Shown: positions 52,012 to 61,790, counted from the first letter of the stretch. The stretch is DNA of 64,000 nt from Erythrobacter ramosus (GCF_009828055.1 NZ_WTYB01000001.1:759183-823182); one strand, 5' to 3'. Made by a program: numbers and translations. The notes: generated by a model not told the origin, from the sequence alone.

Positions 52012-54530
52012 CAGGTGACGATATTCACCAATCGGTCGGGCACCACAATGATCTTGCGGATCGCCGCGCCATCGACCGAGCGTCGCAGGTTCGCCGAGGC
52101 GAGCGCCAATGCCTCAAGCGTGTCCTTCGATGCTCCCTTGGGCGCAGTGACGGTGTCGCGCAGCTTGCCCATGTGCTGGATCGCGATGGTGACCTCGTCA
52201 TCGACCAGCAGCGCGGGGTCGACTGCGGGCCACGGCGCGTCGGCGATCAGGCCTTCCCCGATTGTCGTCCACGCCTCTTCGGCAAGGTGCGGCATCATGG
52301 GGGCGGCGAGATGCACCAGCGTGCGGATCGCAGCCGAGCGGCTCGCGGAAGGCGCGGCCTTTTCGACGGCGCCGGTCAGCTCGTAGATGCGCGCCACGGC
52401 CTTGTTGAAGCCGAGCGCCTCGATGTCGCTGGCGACGGCGGCGATGGTCTGGTGGGTCTTGCGATCGAGGCTCTTGTCCTCGCCGATCGCGCCCGCGTCA
52501 TAGGCTGCATAAAGCCGCCACAAGCGCTGCACAAACCGCGCACAGCCTTCGATGCCAGCATCCGACCACGGCAGATCGCGTTCGGGCGGCGAGTCCGACA
52601 GCATAAACCACCGCACCGCATCCGCGCCGTGGCGCGCGATGATGTTGTCTGGGTCGACGACGTTCTTCTTCGACTTCGACATCTTGATGACGCGGCCGAC
52701 GTCTACCGGAGCCTTGTCGGCAAGCAGCGTTGCGCCGTCGGAAGTGCGGTCCACTTCTTCGGGGCCGAAGAACACCGGCACACCGCGCGCCTCATCGATG
52801 CGGCTATAGGTCTCGTGCGTCACCATGCCTTGCGTGAACAGCGCGGCAAACGGCTCCTGCACGGTGATCTTGCCGATGTGGGCGAGCGCACGCGTCCAGA
52901 ACCGCGCGTAGAGTAGGTGCAAAATCGCGTGCTCGATGCCGCCGATATAGTGCTGCACCGGCATCCACTTGGCGACCTCTTCGGGGTCGAACGGACGGTC
53001 GGCAGGCTGGCTGGCGAAGCGCAGGAAATACCACGAGCTGTCGACGAAGGTGTCGAGCGTATCGGTCTCCCGCCGCGCCGCTGCGCCGCATTTGGGGCAG
53101 TCGACGTGCTTCCACGTCGGGTGGCGTTCGAGCGGGTTGCCGGGGATGTCGAAGCTGACATCCTCGGGCAGGGTGACGGGCAGCTGGTCCTTGGGCACCG
53201 GCACCACGCCGCAGGTGTCGCAATGGATGAAGGGGATCGGCGTGCCCCAATAGCGCTGGCGGCTGACGCCCCAGTCGCGCAGACGCCACACGGTGCGACC
53301 CTCGCCCCAGCCGCCGCTTTCGGCGCGGGTGATGACGGCCTGCTTGGCGTCCTCGACACTCATGCCGTTGAGGAAATCGGAATTGACGACCACCCCGTCA
53401 CCCGCCTCGGCCTCGCCCTTGAAGGGCTCGTCCGCACGCGCCGGATCGGCGGCGACGACGCGCAGGATCGGCAGCTCGTACTTGGTGGCGAATTCGAAGT
53501 CGCGCTGGTCGTGGCCGGGCACGCCCATCACCGCGCCGGTGCCGTATTCCATCAGCACGAAATTGGCGATGAAGACCGGCAGGACCTCACCCGTGAACGG
53601 ATGCTTCGCGGTGATCGGGGTACGATACCCCAGCTTTTCCGCTGTTTCGAGCGCTGCGGCCGTGGTCGCGCCCTTCTTGCACTGGTCGATGAAGGCGGCG
53701 ACCTCAGGATCGCTGGCCAAGCCCTGCGCAATCGGGTGATCGGCAGCAATCGCGCAGAAGCTCGCGCCGAAGATCGTGTCGGGGCGGGTAGAGTAAACCG
53801 CCAGCTTACCGCCGTCTGACAGGTCGAAGCTGAACTCCAGCCCCTGTGACTTGCCGATCCAGTTCTCCTGCATGAGGCGAACCTTCTCGGGCCAGTCCTC
53901 CAGCTTGCCGAGGCCCTCCAGCAGATCATCGGCAAAGTCGGTGATCTTGAGGAACCACTGGTTGAGCTTGCGCTTCTCGACCTCGGCGCCGGAGCGCCAG
54001 CCCTTGCCGTCGATCACCTGCTCATTGGCGAGCACGGTCATGTCGACCGGGTCCCAGTTGACGGTCGATTCCTTGCGGTAGACGAGGCCCGCTTCGTACA
54101 GGTCAGCGAACAGCGCCTGTTCGTGGCCGTAATATTCGGGATCGCAGGTGGCGAATTCGCGGGTCCAGTCCAGCGCAAAGCCGATGCGCTGCAACTGCGC
54201 CTTCATCTGCGCGATGTTCTGGCGCGTCCAGCCGCCCGGATGGACGCCCTTTTCCATCGCGGCGTTCTCGGCGGGCATCCCGAAGGCGTCCCAGCCCATC
54301 GGGTGCAGCACCTCGAACCCGCGCATCTTCTGGTAGCGCGCCATCACGTCGCCCATCGTGTAGTTGCGCACATGGCCCATGTGGATGCGCCCCGAAGGAT
54401 AGGGGAACATCTCAAGGATGTAGCTCTTGGGCTTCGGGCTGTTCGAATCGGCGGTGAACGTCCCCGCGTCTGTCCAGGCACGCTGCCAGCGTTCATCGGC
54501 GACGGCAGGGTCGAAACGGGTATCGGTCAT
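52011..54530 (-). CDS. leuS: Leucyl-tRNA synthetase
   Basis: 839 residues. The class I motifs HMGH ([13 protein letters not shown]) and KMSKS ([15 protein letters not shown]) are intact; the editing domain [20 protein letters not shown] contains the GTG/D pattern for post-transfer editing. A zinc-type segment [10 protein letters not shown] and [10 protein letters not shown] is present. It charges tRNA-Leu. It overlaps lptE and lies 38 bases after the DUF3576 gene. Confidence 0.98.
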   Translation of the reverse strand: MTDTRFDPAVADERWQRAWTDAGTFTADSNSPKPKSYILEMFPYPSGRIHMGHVRNYTMGDVMARYQKMRGFEVLHPMGWDAFGMPAENAAMEKGVHPGGWTRQNIAQMKAQLQRIGFALDWTREFATCDPEYYGHEQALFADLYEAGLVYRKESTVNWDPVDMTVLANEQVIDGKGWRSGAEVEKRKLNQWFLKITDFADDLLEGLGKLEDWPEKVRLMQENWIGKSQGLEFSFDLSDGGKLAVYSTRPDTIFGASFCAIAADHPIAQGLASDPEVAAFIDQCKKGATTAAALETAEKLGYRTPITAKHPFTGEVLPVFIANFVLMEYGTGAVMGVPGHDQRDFEFATKYELPILRVVAADPARADEPFKGEAEAGDGVVVNSDFLNGMSVEDAKQAVITRAESGGWGEGRTVWRLRDWGVSRQRYWGTPIPFIHCDTCGVVPVPKDQLPVTLPEDVSFDIPGNPLERHPTWKHVDCPKCGAAARRETDTLDTFVDSSWYFLRFASQPADRPFDPEEVAKWMPVQHYIGGIEHAILHLLYARFWTRALAHIGKITVQEPFAALFTQGMVTHETYSRIDEARGVPVFFGPEEVDRTSDGATLLADKAPVDVGRVIKMSKSKKNVVDPDNIIARHGADAVRWFMLSDSPPERDLPWSDAGIEGCARFVQRLWRLYAAYDAGAIGEDKSLDRKTHQTIAAVASDIEALGFNKAVARIYELTGAVEKAAPSASRSAAIRTLVHLAAPMMPHLAEEAWTTIGEGLIADAPWPAVDPALLVDDEVTIAIQHMGKLRDTVTAPKGASKDTLEALALASANLRRSVDGAAIRKIIVVPDRLVNIVT

Positions 54531-54568
54531 GGACGGCTTTCAGTGAGAAGCGTGAACTCGGGAAGCGC

Positions 54569-55051
54569 CTAGGAAGCAATCGCCTGGCGGCGCAGATCGC
54601 GGGCCTTGGTGAGGATGATATCCTCAAGCTTCTGCACGGTGGCGGCCTGCACCGGGGCTTCGACCCAGTTGCCGGCTTCATTCACCTGACGGCTCGCCGC
54701 GACGCGCAGGGCATCGGCGCGCAGATCCTGATCGAGGATCGTCACGGTCAGCTTGACCCGCTCATTCGGATTGGAGGGATTGGAATACCAATCGGTCACG
54801 ATCACGCCCCCGCTGCTGTCAGCCTGAAGCAACGGCGCAAAGCTCACCGTGTCGAGCGCGGCGCGCCACAGATAGGCGTTGACGCCGATGGTGTTGAGCT
54901 GAGCCGCGGACAATTCAGTGCGCGGACGGGCACCGCCGCCGCAGGCGCTGAGGCCCACCATGGAGACGCCGAGCAGCGCAAGGCCGAGAGTGCGGCTGAA
55001 CGCCCGGCGACCGGTGGCCTTGGCGAAAGTGGCGGAATTGGCGCGTGTCAC
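54569..55051 (-). CDS. DUF3576 lipoprotein
   Basis: 160 residues. The signal peptide carries the lipobox LSAC (GVSMVGLSACGGG). The DUF3576 domain includes LNTIGVNAYLWRAALDTVSF, GGVIVTDWYSNPSNPNERVK and LTVTILDQDLRADALRV. The family is of unknown function and is usually found before leuS in alphaproteobacteria, as here. An envelope role is plausible given lptE in the same operon. Confidence 0.88.
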   Translation of the reverse strand: MTRANSATFAKATGRRAFSRTLGLALLGVSMVGLSACGGGARPRTELSAAQLNTIGVNAYLWRAALDTVSFAPLLQADSSGGVIVTDWYSNPSNPNERVKLTVTILDQDLRADALRVAASRQVNEAGNWVEAPVQAATVQKLEDIILTKARDLRRQAIAS

Positions 55052-55271
55052 AGCCGGATCATCCTCATCATCTGTATCGGCCTCGCTCTATAGCCCCAAG
55101 GGTTGATGCGGCAAGCATCATCCGCGCGAAGGCCCGGGCGAGGCGGTCAAGCCATCCGCTGGAAGAGCGCCCGCGGGCTTTACCCAGCCTGAATTTACCT
55201 CACTGTGCAACATTATGTGTGCATGGTGCCACAGGTGAGGCGCGAATCTGTTTCGTGTCGCAGCAACCCCA

Positions 55272-55299
55272 TTGCAAGCGGTCGGCGCGAGACTATCAT
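55272..55299 (+). promoter_or_regulatory. Candidate sigma-70-like promoter before the putative beta-barrel gene
   Basis: TTGCAA (55272-55277) and TATCAT (55294-55299) are 16 bases apart, about 100 bases before the start at 55407. The gene-free stretch 55052-55406 otherwise holds a small hairpin (TGATGC/GCATCA near 55110) and no frame with coding character. Confidence 0.35.
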
Positions 55300-55406
55300 T
55301 ATATTTCAAAATCACGCGACTCAGCCGACGTTAAGGCAAAGCGTGGTGAAGCAACATCTCCCGGCCGGAAATCCGGGGCGCACATGAATAGGAAATGGGT
55401 AGCATA

Positions 55407-56180
55407 ATGGCACGCGAGTCGGACAGGTCAGCAAGGGCGCAGCAACCGCTGCGGTCGTTTGCCCTGTACGCGCTGGCGTGCGGAGCGCTGGTCCTTGCCG
55501 TGCCGAGCGCCGGACTTGCGCTGGCAGGCGAAATTGCCCCGGTGCGCACCGCTGCCTCGCTCGATGCGCTGGGCCTGCGGATGTTCACCCCGGCCTCGGT
55601 CGATCCTGATCTGGCCGCCCGCGTGGCTGACAAAGCCCGCGCCCGCGGTATTCGTTTCACGCCTGCAAGCGCGCCGACCATGTCGGGCAAGCGCACAGTG
55701 ACGGTCGCAGTGCGGATGGATGATGACACCGCCCGCGCGATCACGGTGCGCAAGGCGATCGACGCCGTGCCGGGCCGCGGGCTGGGTCTGACCGGACTGG
55801 ATTCGAGCAAGTTCCAGCTGGGTTCGGCGCGTGGCTACAAGAGCTTTGCCCGCTCGGTCGATCTGTCGGCCAAGGTCAGCAACGTCTCGCTGCCCGATCT
55901 GGCGCAGTTCGAACCGTCACGCCCCAAGGCCGAAGACAAGCCCAGCCGCCTCCAGCCGCGGATCGAGCTTGAAGATCGCCAGATTGCTGGCCGCTCGCCC
56001 AATACGCTCGATTCGACCGCCGCTCAGACCGTGGGTCTTGGCGGCAGCTTCCGCCTTTCGCCCAATCTCAACGTGACGGCAGGTGTGCGTTACTCGCAGG
56101 AGCGCGAACGGCTCAATCCGCTTACCAATTCGGTGCAGGATAGCCAGGCGGTCTACGTCGGAACGCAGATCAAGTTCTGA
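55407..56180 (+). CDS. Putative outer-membrane beta-barrel or surface protein
   Basis: 257 residues. A long N-terminus with hydrophobic core (FALYALACGALVLAVPSAGL, cleavage after ALA) marks export. The middle is polar and unfamiliar. The C-terminus is amphipathic: GGSFRLSPNLNVTAGVRYSQ, then AVYVGTQIKF ending in Phe, as in outer-membrane barrels. Only two or three strands are visible, too few for a full barrel by itself. The alternative ATG at 55395 adds four residues. No family is recognised. Confidence 0.6.
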   Translation: MARESDRSARAQQPLRSFALYALACGALVLAVPSAGLALAGEIAPVRTAASLDALGLRMFTPASVDPDLAARVADKARARGIRFTPASAPTMSGKRTVTVAVRMDDDTARAITVRKAIDAVPGRGLGLTGLDSSKFQLGSARGYKSFARSVDLSAKVSNVSLPDLAQFEPSRPKAEDKPSRLQPRIELEDRQIAGRSPNTLDSTAAQTVGLGGSFRLSPNLNVTAGVRYSQERERLNPLTNSVQDSQAVYVGTQIKF

Positions 56181-56310
56181 TCCCGCGCTAGTCCGCCGGG
56201 CGTTGGTGCTTCAACAGGGCCGACGCGCATAGCTATTCCCCGCTTTCCCTGACCCTACGGCACGGCTAGGTTGCGCTGGTGCAACTGCATCACGTCAAGG
56301 GGAGAAGAGC

Positions 56311-57033
56311 ATGGGCCGGGTAGCCATCGTCACCGGAGGAACGCGCGGAATCGGAGAGGCGATCTGCAAGCGGCTCCAGCGCCAGGGCCACACCGTCATC
56401 GCCAATTACGCCGGGAACGAGGAGAAGGCACGCGCCTTCACCGAAGCCACCGGCATCCCGGCGCGCCGCTGGGACGTGGGCGATTACGAGGCGACTCAAG
56501 CGGGCTGCGCGGCGGTGGCGGAGGAGTTCGGCGCGGTCGATATCGTGGTCAACAACGCCGGGATCACCCGCGACGGCACGCTCCACAAGATGAGCTTCGA
56601 GGACTGGAACGATGTCATGCGCATCAACCTCGGCGGGTGCTTCAACATGGCCAAGGCGACCTTCCCCGGGATGCGCGAGCGCGGGTGGGGGCGGATCGTC
56701 AACATCGGCTCGATCAACGGGCAGGCGGGGCAATATGGCCAGGTCAATTATGCCGCCGCCAAGAGCGGCATTCACGGCTTCACCAAGGCCTTGGCCCAGG
56801 AAGGCGCGAAGTTCGGGGTGACGGTCAACGCGATCGCGCCGGGCTATATCGACACCGACATGGTGGCCGCCGTCCCCGCCCCGGTGCTGGAGAAAATCGT
56901 CGCGAAAATCCCGGTCGGCCGCCTCGGCATGGCCGAGGAAATCGCTCGCGGGGTGGCGTTCCTGACCTCCGAGAACGGCGGCTTCATGACGGGTTCGACG
57001 ATGAGCATCAACGGCGGTCAGCATATGTACTGA
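56311..57033 (+). CDS. phbB: Acetoacetyl-CoA reductase
   Basis: 240 residues of the short-chain dehydrogenase family. TGGTRGIG binds NADPH, NNAGITRDGTLHKMSFEDWN is the PhaB/PhbB hallmark, and the catalytic Ser, Tyr and Lys are in NIGSINGQAGQYGQVNYAAAK. It reduces acetoacetyl-CoA to (R)-3-hydroxybutyryl-CoA for polyhydroxybutyrate. No phaA or phaC gene is adjacent. GGGGAGAAGAGC precedes the ATG. Confidence 0.93.
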   Translation: MGRVAIVTGGTRGIGEAICKRLQRQGHTVIANYAGNEEKARAFTEATGIPARRWDVGDYEATQAGCAAVAEEFGAVDIVVNNAGITRDGTLHKMSFEDWNDVMRINLGGCFNMAKATFPGMRERGWGRIVNIGSINGQAGQYGQVNYAAAKSGIHGFTKALAQEGAKFGVTVNAIAPGYIDTDMVAAVPAPVLEKIVAKIPVGRLGMAEEIARGVAFLTSENGGFMTGSTMSINGGQHMY

Positions 57034-57175
57034 CGCGGGCAGCCGAGCAGCAAGGCTGCGAGGCGCTGGCGCGGAGCGACAGCCCGCGTCGCGGCCAGCG
57101 GGTCGGCGGGATCACCCCGCCGAACCCGTCTGACGACAACCGGCGGCTTTGCCGTCGGTCCCTGCCGCCAACCTA

Positions 57176-57949
57176 TCACCCAATCAAAATCCCCACCACG
57201 CGCCACGCACCATCTTCCCACTCGAGCGAGACGCTCTCCACCTGATTGGTCCCGTCCGCGTAGCTGCTGGCGAACTTGACCAGTTGGTAGCCTTCGGGCG
57301 GGGCGGGGACAAATTCGTTGGTGACGAGATTGCGGGTCAGCACCTTGCCGAGCGGCGGGCGCACCTTTTCGGACACTTCGGTCCAGTGCTCCAGACTGTT
57401 GAGCTTGCGGAACTGCGTTCCCGAGGCGGCATAGCTTTCAGCCCAGCGGCTCTCGTCGATCAGCGTCAGGAAGGCTTCGGCCGCCCGGGCCGCAGCGGCG
57501 GCGTCAGCCTCGGCGGTGGCGGCGGCGGAAACCGCCGGAGCGGGTGCCAGCACCGAAAGCGGCGAGGTGGGGAGAAACAAGGCGGCGAGGACCAGGGACA
57601 TAGCAAGCACTCCGGCAAGGGTGAGAGCAAGGCCCGGCCCAAGGCCGAACCACGCCCGCCGCTGAGTAGCGGATGCCATTCCCTCTGCCGCGCCAGCCCC
57701 CTCGGCCGCATCCCCCAAAGCCTTGTCCCCCAAGCTTTCGGGGGTGTCGCCCTCCTCCGCCAGCAGCCGCCGCGCCGCCTCTCGGCTGCTGGTGACGCCG
57801 AGCTTACGCCGCGCATCGCGCAGCCGTTCGTTCACCGTGTGCACCGACAGGCCCAACTCCAGCGCCGAGGACTTGGCGTCATGCCCGCGCAGGATCAACC
57901 GCAGGGTCTGCTTCTCCTTCTCGGTCAGCGTGTCGAGGACGGTGGTCAT
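57176..57949 (-). CDS. LuxR-type HTH membrane protein with C-terminal DUF4019
   Basis: 257 residues. The N-terminal 70 residues are a LuxR/GerE helix-turn-helix (LTEKEKQTLRLILRGHDAKS, SVHTVNERLRDARRKLGVTS). One membrane helix (GPGLALTLAGVLAMSLVLAA) leads to a C-terminal DUF4019 domain: ESRWAESYAASGTQFRKLNS and VSLEWEDGAWRVVGILIG. This order puts the DNA-binding part in the cytoplasm and DUF4019 in the periplasm, as in a ToxR-like one-component sensor. The ligand is unknown. The ATG at 57949 is used; a TTG two codons earlier is possible. Confidence 0.85.
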   Translation of the reverse strand: MTTVLDTLTEKEKQTLRLILRGHDAKSSALELGLSVHTVNERLRDARRKLGVTSSREAARRLLAEEGDTPESLGDKALGDAAEGAGAAEGMASATQRRAWFGLGPGLALTLAGVLAMSLVLAALFLPTSPLSVLAPAPAVSAAATAEADAAAAARAAEAFLTLIDESRWAESYAASGTQFRKLNSLEHWTEVSEKVRPPLGKVLTRNLVTNEFVPAPPEGYQLVKFASSYADGTNQVESVSLEWEDGAWRVVGILIG

Positions 57950-58085
57950 GGGCAAGGTCTAAGGCGCGCACCGGGGGCGGGCCACCCCGAATTTTTCGGG
58001 GGCCGCACGGCTGCAACGACTCGGCAGGAATCAGCAAGTCTTCACCCCCGCCGTCCGCTAGCATCGCTGGCGAAGGAGATTTCCC

Positions 58086-58676
58086 ATGGCTGACCGCATC
58101 CTCGTATTCTACGGCTCCTATCGCCGCGACCGTCAGGGCATCCGGCTCGCAGATTACTGCGTCCGCCAGCTTGAGGCGCGGGGGTGCGATGTCGAGCTGA
58201 TCGATGCCAAGGCGCTCGATCTCCCGATGCTCGACCGGATGTACAAGGAATACCCCAAGGGCGAGGCGCCCGATGCGCTGGAGACACTGGCGGGCAAGAT
58301 CCGTCGCGCGGACGCCTTCCTGTTCGTGGTCGGCGAATACAATTGGAGCGTGCAGCCGGGGCTGAAGAACCTCACCGATCACTTTCTGGAGGAATGGTTC
58401 TGGCGTCCCGCCGCGATTGCGAGCTACTCCGCCGGGCGCTTCGGCGGGGTGCGTGCGGCGCTCGCGTGGCGCGATATTCTGGGCGAGATGGGTATGGTGG
58501 TGGTGTCCAGCACGATCGCGGTGGGGCCAATGAAGGACACGCTGGACGAGGAGGGGGAGCCGGTGAGCGACGGCGGCAAGGCGCTGGAGAAGCAGTTCCC
58601 GCGCTTTGCGGATGATCTGGCGTGGTGGACCGCGGCGGCCAAGGCGCAGCGGGAGAAGGAGGCTGTGCCTTATTGA
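58086..58676 (+). CDS. NADPH-dependent FMN reductase family protein
   Basis: 196 residues of flavodoxin-like fold. LVFYGSYRRDRQGIRLADYC is the phosphate-binding start, and VVGEYNWSVQPGLKNLTDHF matches the conserved E-Y-N segment of chromate/quinone/FMN reductases. The enzyme moves electrons from NADPH to flavin, quinone or an artificial acceptor. GAAGGAGA precedes the ATG. It is divergent from the LuxR-DUF4019 gene, which might regulate it. Confidence 0.9.
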   Translation: MADRILVFYGSYRRDRQGIRLADYCVRQLEARGCDVELIDAKALDLPMLDRMYKEYPKGEAPDALETLAGKIRRADAFLFVVGEYNWSVQPGLKNLTDHFLEEWFWRPAAIASYSAGRFGGVRAALAWRDILGEMGMVVVSSTIAVGPMKDTLDEEGEPVSDGGKALEKQFPRFADDLAWWTAAAKAQREKEAVPY

Positions 58677-58730
58677 GGCACGCACTTCCAAGTCACGAAG
58701 GCTTAAGAGCTTGTATCTTATGCAGCATCC

Positions 58731-59285
58731 ATGTCGGTGCACTTCGATGTCAGCAAAATCAGCTTTTTCGGGCTGGATGATTGGTCCGTGGCGGTCTGCG
58801 CATGGCGAGGATGCTGCATTGAGGTGTTCTCGCGTGCGGAGCATTCCGTAGCTGATTGCCTAAAGACGTTGGAGGCGGCCGGACTCAAACTCAGCAACGA
58901 TGCGTATCATCAAGGCGCAGTGGCGCGATTGCGCGCCCTCAGTGATTGCATGTCCAGCCATACTTTTGGCGGTCACGAAAAGGGAACGCGCAAGCGAATA
59001 GAGAGCTGGCAAAAGCTCTGTGAGAAGCGAACAATGCTTGCGCATGGGAAGGTAAAGGCGACGCAAAATGGCATCACCATAGAACCTGTTAACATACCGA
59101 GCAAAAAGGGCCCGGTGATCGCACCCATGTCACTTTCGCGCGTCGGTATGCTTGAGTTTTTGGCCGACCTTGAACAATCGCAACTGCTGCTTCATCAGCA
59201 ACTTGGACACATCAAGGCCCTGGCCACCAAGGCCAAGCCATCAATAGCAACCAAGCAGCCCGACCCCGGATCAAGTCCGGGGTGA
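58731..59285 (+). CDS. HEPN-like orphan protein
   Basis: 184 residues, with visibly lower GC than neighbouring genes. The middle reads RIESWQKLCEKRTMLAHGKV; the RTMLAH part matches the R-x4-H signature of HEPN domains, seen in RNase toxins, abortive-infection and CRISPR proteins. No partner gene (MNT nucleotidyltransferase) is adjacent. The last nine residues (QPDPGSSPG) and the stop are encoded by the palindromic repeat at 59264-59282, so the native end may have been altered by that insertion. Function unproven; the HEPN call is by motif only. Confidence 0.55.
   Translation: MSVHFDVSKISFFGLDDWSVAVCAWRGCCIEVFSRAEHSVADCLKTLEAAGLKLSNDAYHQGAVARLRALSDCMSSHTFGGHEKGTRKRIESWQKLCEKRTMLAHGKVKATQNGITIEPVNIPSKKGPVIAPMSLSRVGMLEFLADLEQSQLLLHQQLGHIKALATKAKPSIATKQPDPGSSPG
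59264..59282. repeat. Palindromic repeat CCCCGGATCAAGTCCGGGG
   Basis: A 19-base hairpin with 7-bp arms around TCAAG. It is a variant of the core in 38434-38515 (CCCCGGGCTTGACCCGGGG on the opposite strand). It overlaps the end of the HEPN-like gene and supplies its last codons just before the stop. Confidence 0.75.
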
Positions 59286-59310
59286 CGGCGAGGGATGATT
59301 GGCGCCCCGC

Positions 59311-59934
59311 CTACTGACCCTTGCTCGCAGCAACCGCCGCGTCCCATTCCTCCCACGCGATGGCCCGCCCCGGGTACGCGACGTTCCGGAAGGGCCAATC
59401 GCGCGCGATCCAGTCTTTCGTCCAGGAGTATAGCTCGGCATCGAAGCCCGCTTCGTATTCCTCCGCCGTCACCCACAGCCGGACCTCGGCGTCATAGCTT
59501 CCGGCCCTGCCCGGATAGACATAAACGCAGCCCCGTTCGCGCAAACCATCGGGGGTGAGCACGGCGTAAGCGAAAGATTCGCGCCGTGCGAACCGGCCCG
59601 CTTCGGTGTCCATGTCGGCCTTCGCATCAGCAAGAGTCAGGCCGTGGTGCGGCCAGCCGGTGCTACGGGTGAAAGTCTTCTGCAGGTGCTCGATCGATGC
59701 CATATAGGCGCGGTAGTCGATCTCGATCAGATCGGGGCCGAGCGGCACCAGCTTAAAGCCGGGCGCTTCAACCAGCGTCGGGACGGCGAAATCCGCCGCG
59801 ATCCACAAGGCGGGTTGCACGGCCGAGGCAGGCGTTTCGGCGCCGACAGGCGCGGCCATGACCCCGGACAGCGCCAGAGCGGCTGCCGAAGCCGTGACGA
59901 GCGCCCTTACGCTGCCTCCCCTGCGCGCACTCAC
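59311..59934 (-). CDS. Exported GNAT-like acetyltransferase-fold protein
   Basis: 207 residues. A signal peptide (ALVTASAAALALSGVMAAPV, cleavage after GAE) precedes a domain resembling GNAT proteins: FKLVPLGPDLIEIDYRAYMA, WPHHGLTLADAKADM, FAYAVLTPDGLRERGCVYVY and YDAEVRLWVTAEEY. These match the pattern of small cytoplasmic GNAT proteins, but acetyl-CoA would not be available in the periplasm. The start is GTG, overlapping the acyl-CoA ligase stop by four bases. The enzyme activity is doubtful; the fold is inferred by eye. Confidence 0.6.
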   Translation of the reverse strand: MSARRGGSVRALVTASAAALALSGVMAAPVGAETPASAVQPALWIAADFAVPTLVEAPGFKLVPLGPDLIEIDYRAYMASIEHLQKTFTRSTGWPHHGLTLADAKADMDTEAGRFARRESFAYAVLTPDGLRERGCVYVYPGRAGSYDAEVRLWVTAEEYEAGFDAELYSWTKDWIARDWPFRNVAYPGRAIAWEEWDAAVAASKGQ

Positions 59935-61790
59935 CCGCGATACAGCCCGTCAATCCGCTCCTGATACCGCTCGCGGATCTTGTGGCGGCGGATTTTCATG
60001 CTCGGGGTCATTTCCTCGTTCTCAATCGAGAACGCCTCGTCCGCGAAGGCGAACTGGCGGACCTTTTCGATCACGGACAGATCGGCATTGGTCCGGTCCA
60101 CCGCCGCGCGCACCGCGTTCTTGAATGCGGGGAGTTCTTGCAGCGCCTTCATGTCGAACTTCTCGTCATTGGCCCGCGCCCATTCCAATGCCCATTCGGC
60201 ATCGGGGACGATCAACCCGACCACGTAAGGCCGCTTGTCCCCGCTCACCATCGCCTGTGCGATTTCGGGCTGGAGCGTCAGCATGCCTTCAACCTTCTGC
60301 GGGGCGATATTGTCGCCCTTGTCGTTGACGATCATGTCCTTCTTGCGGTCGGTGATCTTGATCCGGCCCTTATTGTCAAAGTGGCCGATATCGCCGGTGT
60401 GGAGCCAACCGTTCTGAAGCGTCCGCGCGGTCTCGGCGTCGTTGCGCCAGTAGCCGTGCATGACCAACTCGCCGCGCACGAGGATTTCACCATCCTCGGC
60501 GATGCGCACCTCGACCCCGCGCAGCGGCGGGCCGACCGTGTCCATCTTGAGCCCGACCTTGGGGCGGTTGCAGCTGATCACCGGCCCGGCCTCGGTCTGG
60601 CCGTAGCCTTGCAGCATGGTCAGCCCCATCGCGTCGAAGAAGTTGCCGACCTCCGGGTTGAGCGGCGCGCCGCCTGACACCATCGCCTTGATCCGTCCGC
60701 CGAACTTCTGGCGGATTTTAGGACGCAGCGTCTTTTCAACGAGGAAGTCCAGCGGCTTGTCGCGCAGACGCTTCTTCCCGTCCTTGCTGTTGCCAGCGAT
60801 CCGGAGCGCGGCGTCCATCATGAAGTTGGCAACTTTGCCCTGCTTTTCGATCTGCTTCATGATGCGGGTGCGCAGCACTTCGAACAGGCGCGGCACCACG
60901 ACCATGATGGTCGGGCGGGTTTCCTCGATATTCGAGGCGAGCTTCTCCAGCCCTTCCGAATAGAAGATTTCCGCGCCGACCCCGATGGGGAGATACTGCC
61001 CGCCGGAATGCTCATAGGCGTGGGAGAGCGGGAGGAACGACAGGAAGCGTTCGTCCGTGATGCCGAAATCCTCGATCAGCACTTCGGCCGCGCCTGCCAC
61101 GTTGCACAGGATCGCGCCGTGGTGCTGCATCACCCCGCGCGGCGCACCGCCGGTGCCGCTGGTGTAGATCAGGCAAGCGGTTTCCGAACGCTCGATCCGG
61201 GAGATGCGGTCATCCACCGCTGCGCGCGCGGCGGCCGCGTCGCCGGTGATCAGCCCAGCCCAGGCGTGATATTCAAAGCTGCCCGATTGCTGGCGCTTCA
61301 GATCGTCGATCCCGATGACATGCTCGACCAGCCCGGTCTGCCCGATCGCGCCGACCAAGGGCGCAAGCAGCTTCTCGGTCGAGACAAACACCGCCCGCGC
61401 GCCCGAATTGTCGAGAATATGCGCGTGATCGCGGCGGGTGTTGGTGGTGTAGGTCGGCACGGTGATGCAGCCCGCCGCCATGATCGCGAGGTCGGCGATG
61501 CACCACTCGGGGCGGTTTTCGGAGACGAGCGCAACCCGGTCGCCATCTTCCAGCCCCATGGCGCGCAACGCCTCGGCCAGCAGGCAGACATGCTCGGCCG
61601 CCGAACGCCAGCTTTGCGTCACCCATTGCCCGCCGGTCTTGTGGCCGAGGAACGGGGCATCGCCCTTTTCATCCGCGCGCTTGAGGAAAATCTCCACAAG
61701 GTTCTGCGCGTTATCAATGTCCTGCAACAGCTGGTGGTCCGCCGGGTTGGCGACCGCACGGGCGGCGTGCGGAATGGTGGGGGAATGCAC
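59931..61790 (-). CDS. Long-chain fatty acid-CoA ligase, AMP-forming
   Basis: 619 residues. ANL-superfamily motifs are clear: A3 CLIYTSGTGGAPRGVMQHH, A5 GYGQTEAGP, and A7/A8 WLHTGDIGHFDNKGRIKITD with DRKKDMIVNDKGDNIAPQ. It activates fatty acids as acyl-AMP and then acyl-CoA. The GTG at 61790 lies nine bases after AGGAG; a TTG at 61796 is too close. It is translationally coupled to the exported GNAT-like gene after it. Confidence 0.93.
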   Translation of the reverse strand: MHSPTIPHAARAVANPADHQLLQDIDNAQNLVEIFLKRADEKGDAPFLGHKTGGQWVTQSWRSAAEHVCLLAEALRAMGLEDGDRVALVSENRPEWCIADLAIMAAGCITVPTYTTNTRRDHAHILDNSGARAVFVSTEKLLAPLVGAIGQTGLVEHVIGIDDLKRQQSGSFEYHAWAGLITGDAAAARAAVDDRISRIERSETACLIYTSGTGGAPRGVMQHHGAILCNVAGAAEVLIEDFGITDERFLSFLPLSHAYEHSGGQYLPIGVGAEIFYSEGLEKLASNIEETRPTIMVVVPRLFEVLRTRIMKQIEKQGKVANFMMDAALRIAGNSKDGKKRLRDKPLDFLVEKTLRPKIRQKFGGRIKAMVSGGAPLNPEVGNFFDAMGLTMLQGYGQTEAGPVISCNRPKVGLKMDTVGPPLRGVEVRIAEDGEILVRGELVMHGYWRNDAETARTLQNGWLHTGDIGHFDNKGRIKITDRKKDMIVNDKGDNIAPQKVEGMLTLQPEIAQAMVSGDKRPYVVGLIVPDAEWALEWARANDEKFDMKALQELPAFKNAVRAAVDRTNADLSVIEKVRQFAFADEAFSIENEEMTPSMKIRRHKIRERYQERIDGLYRG

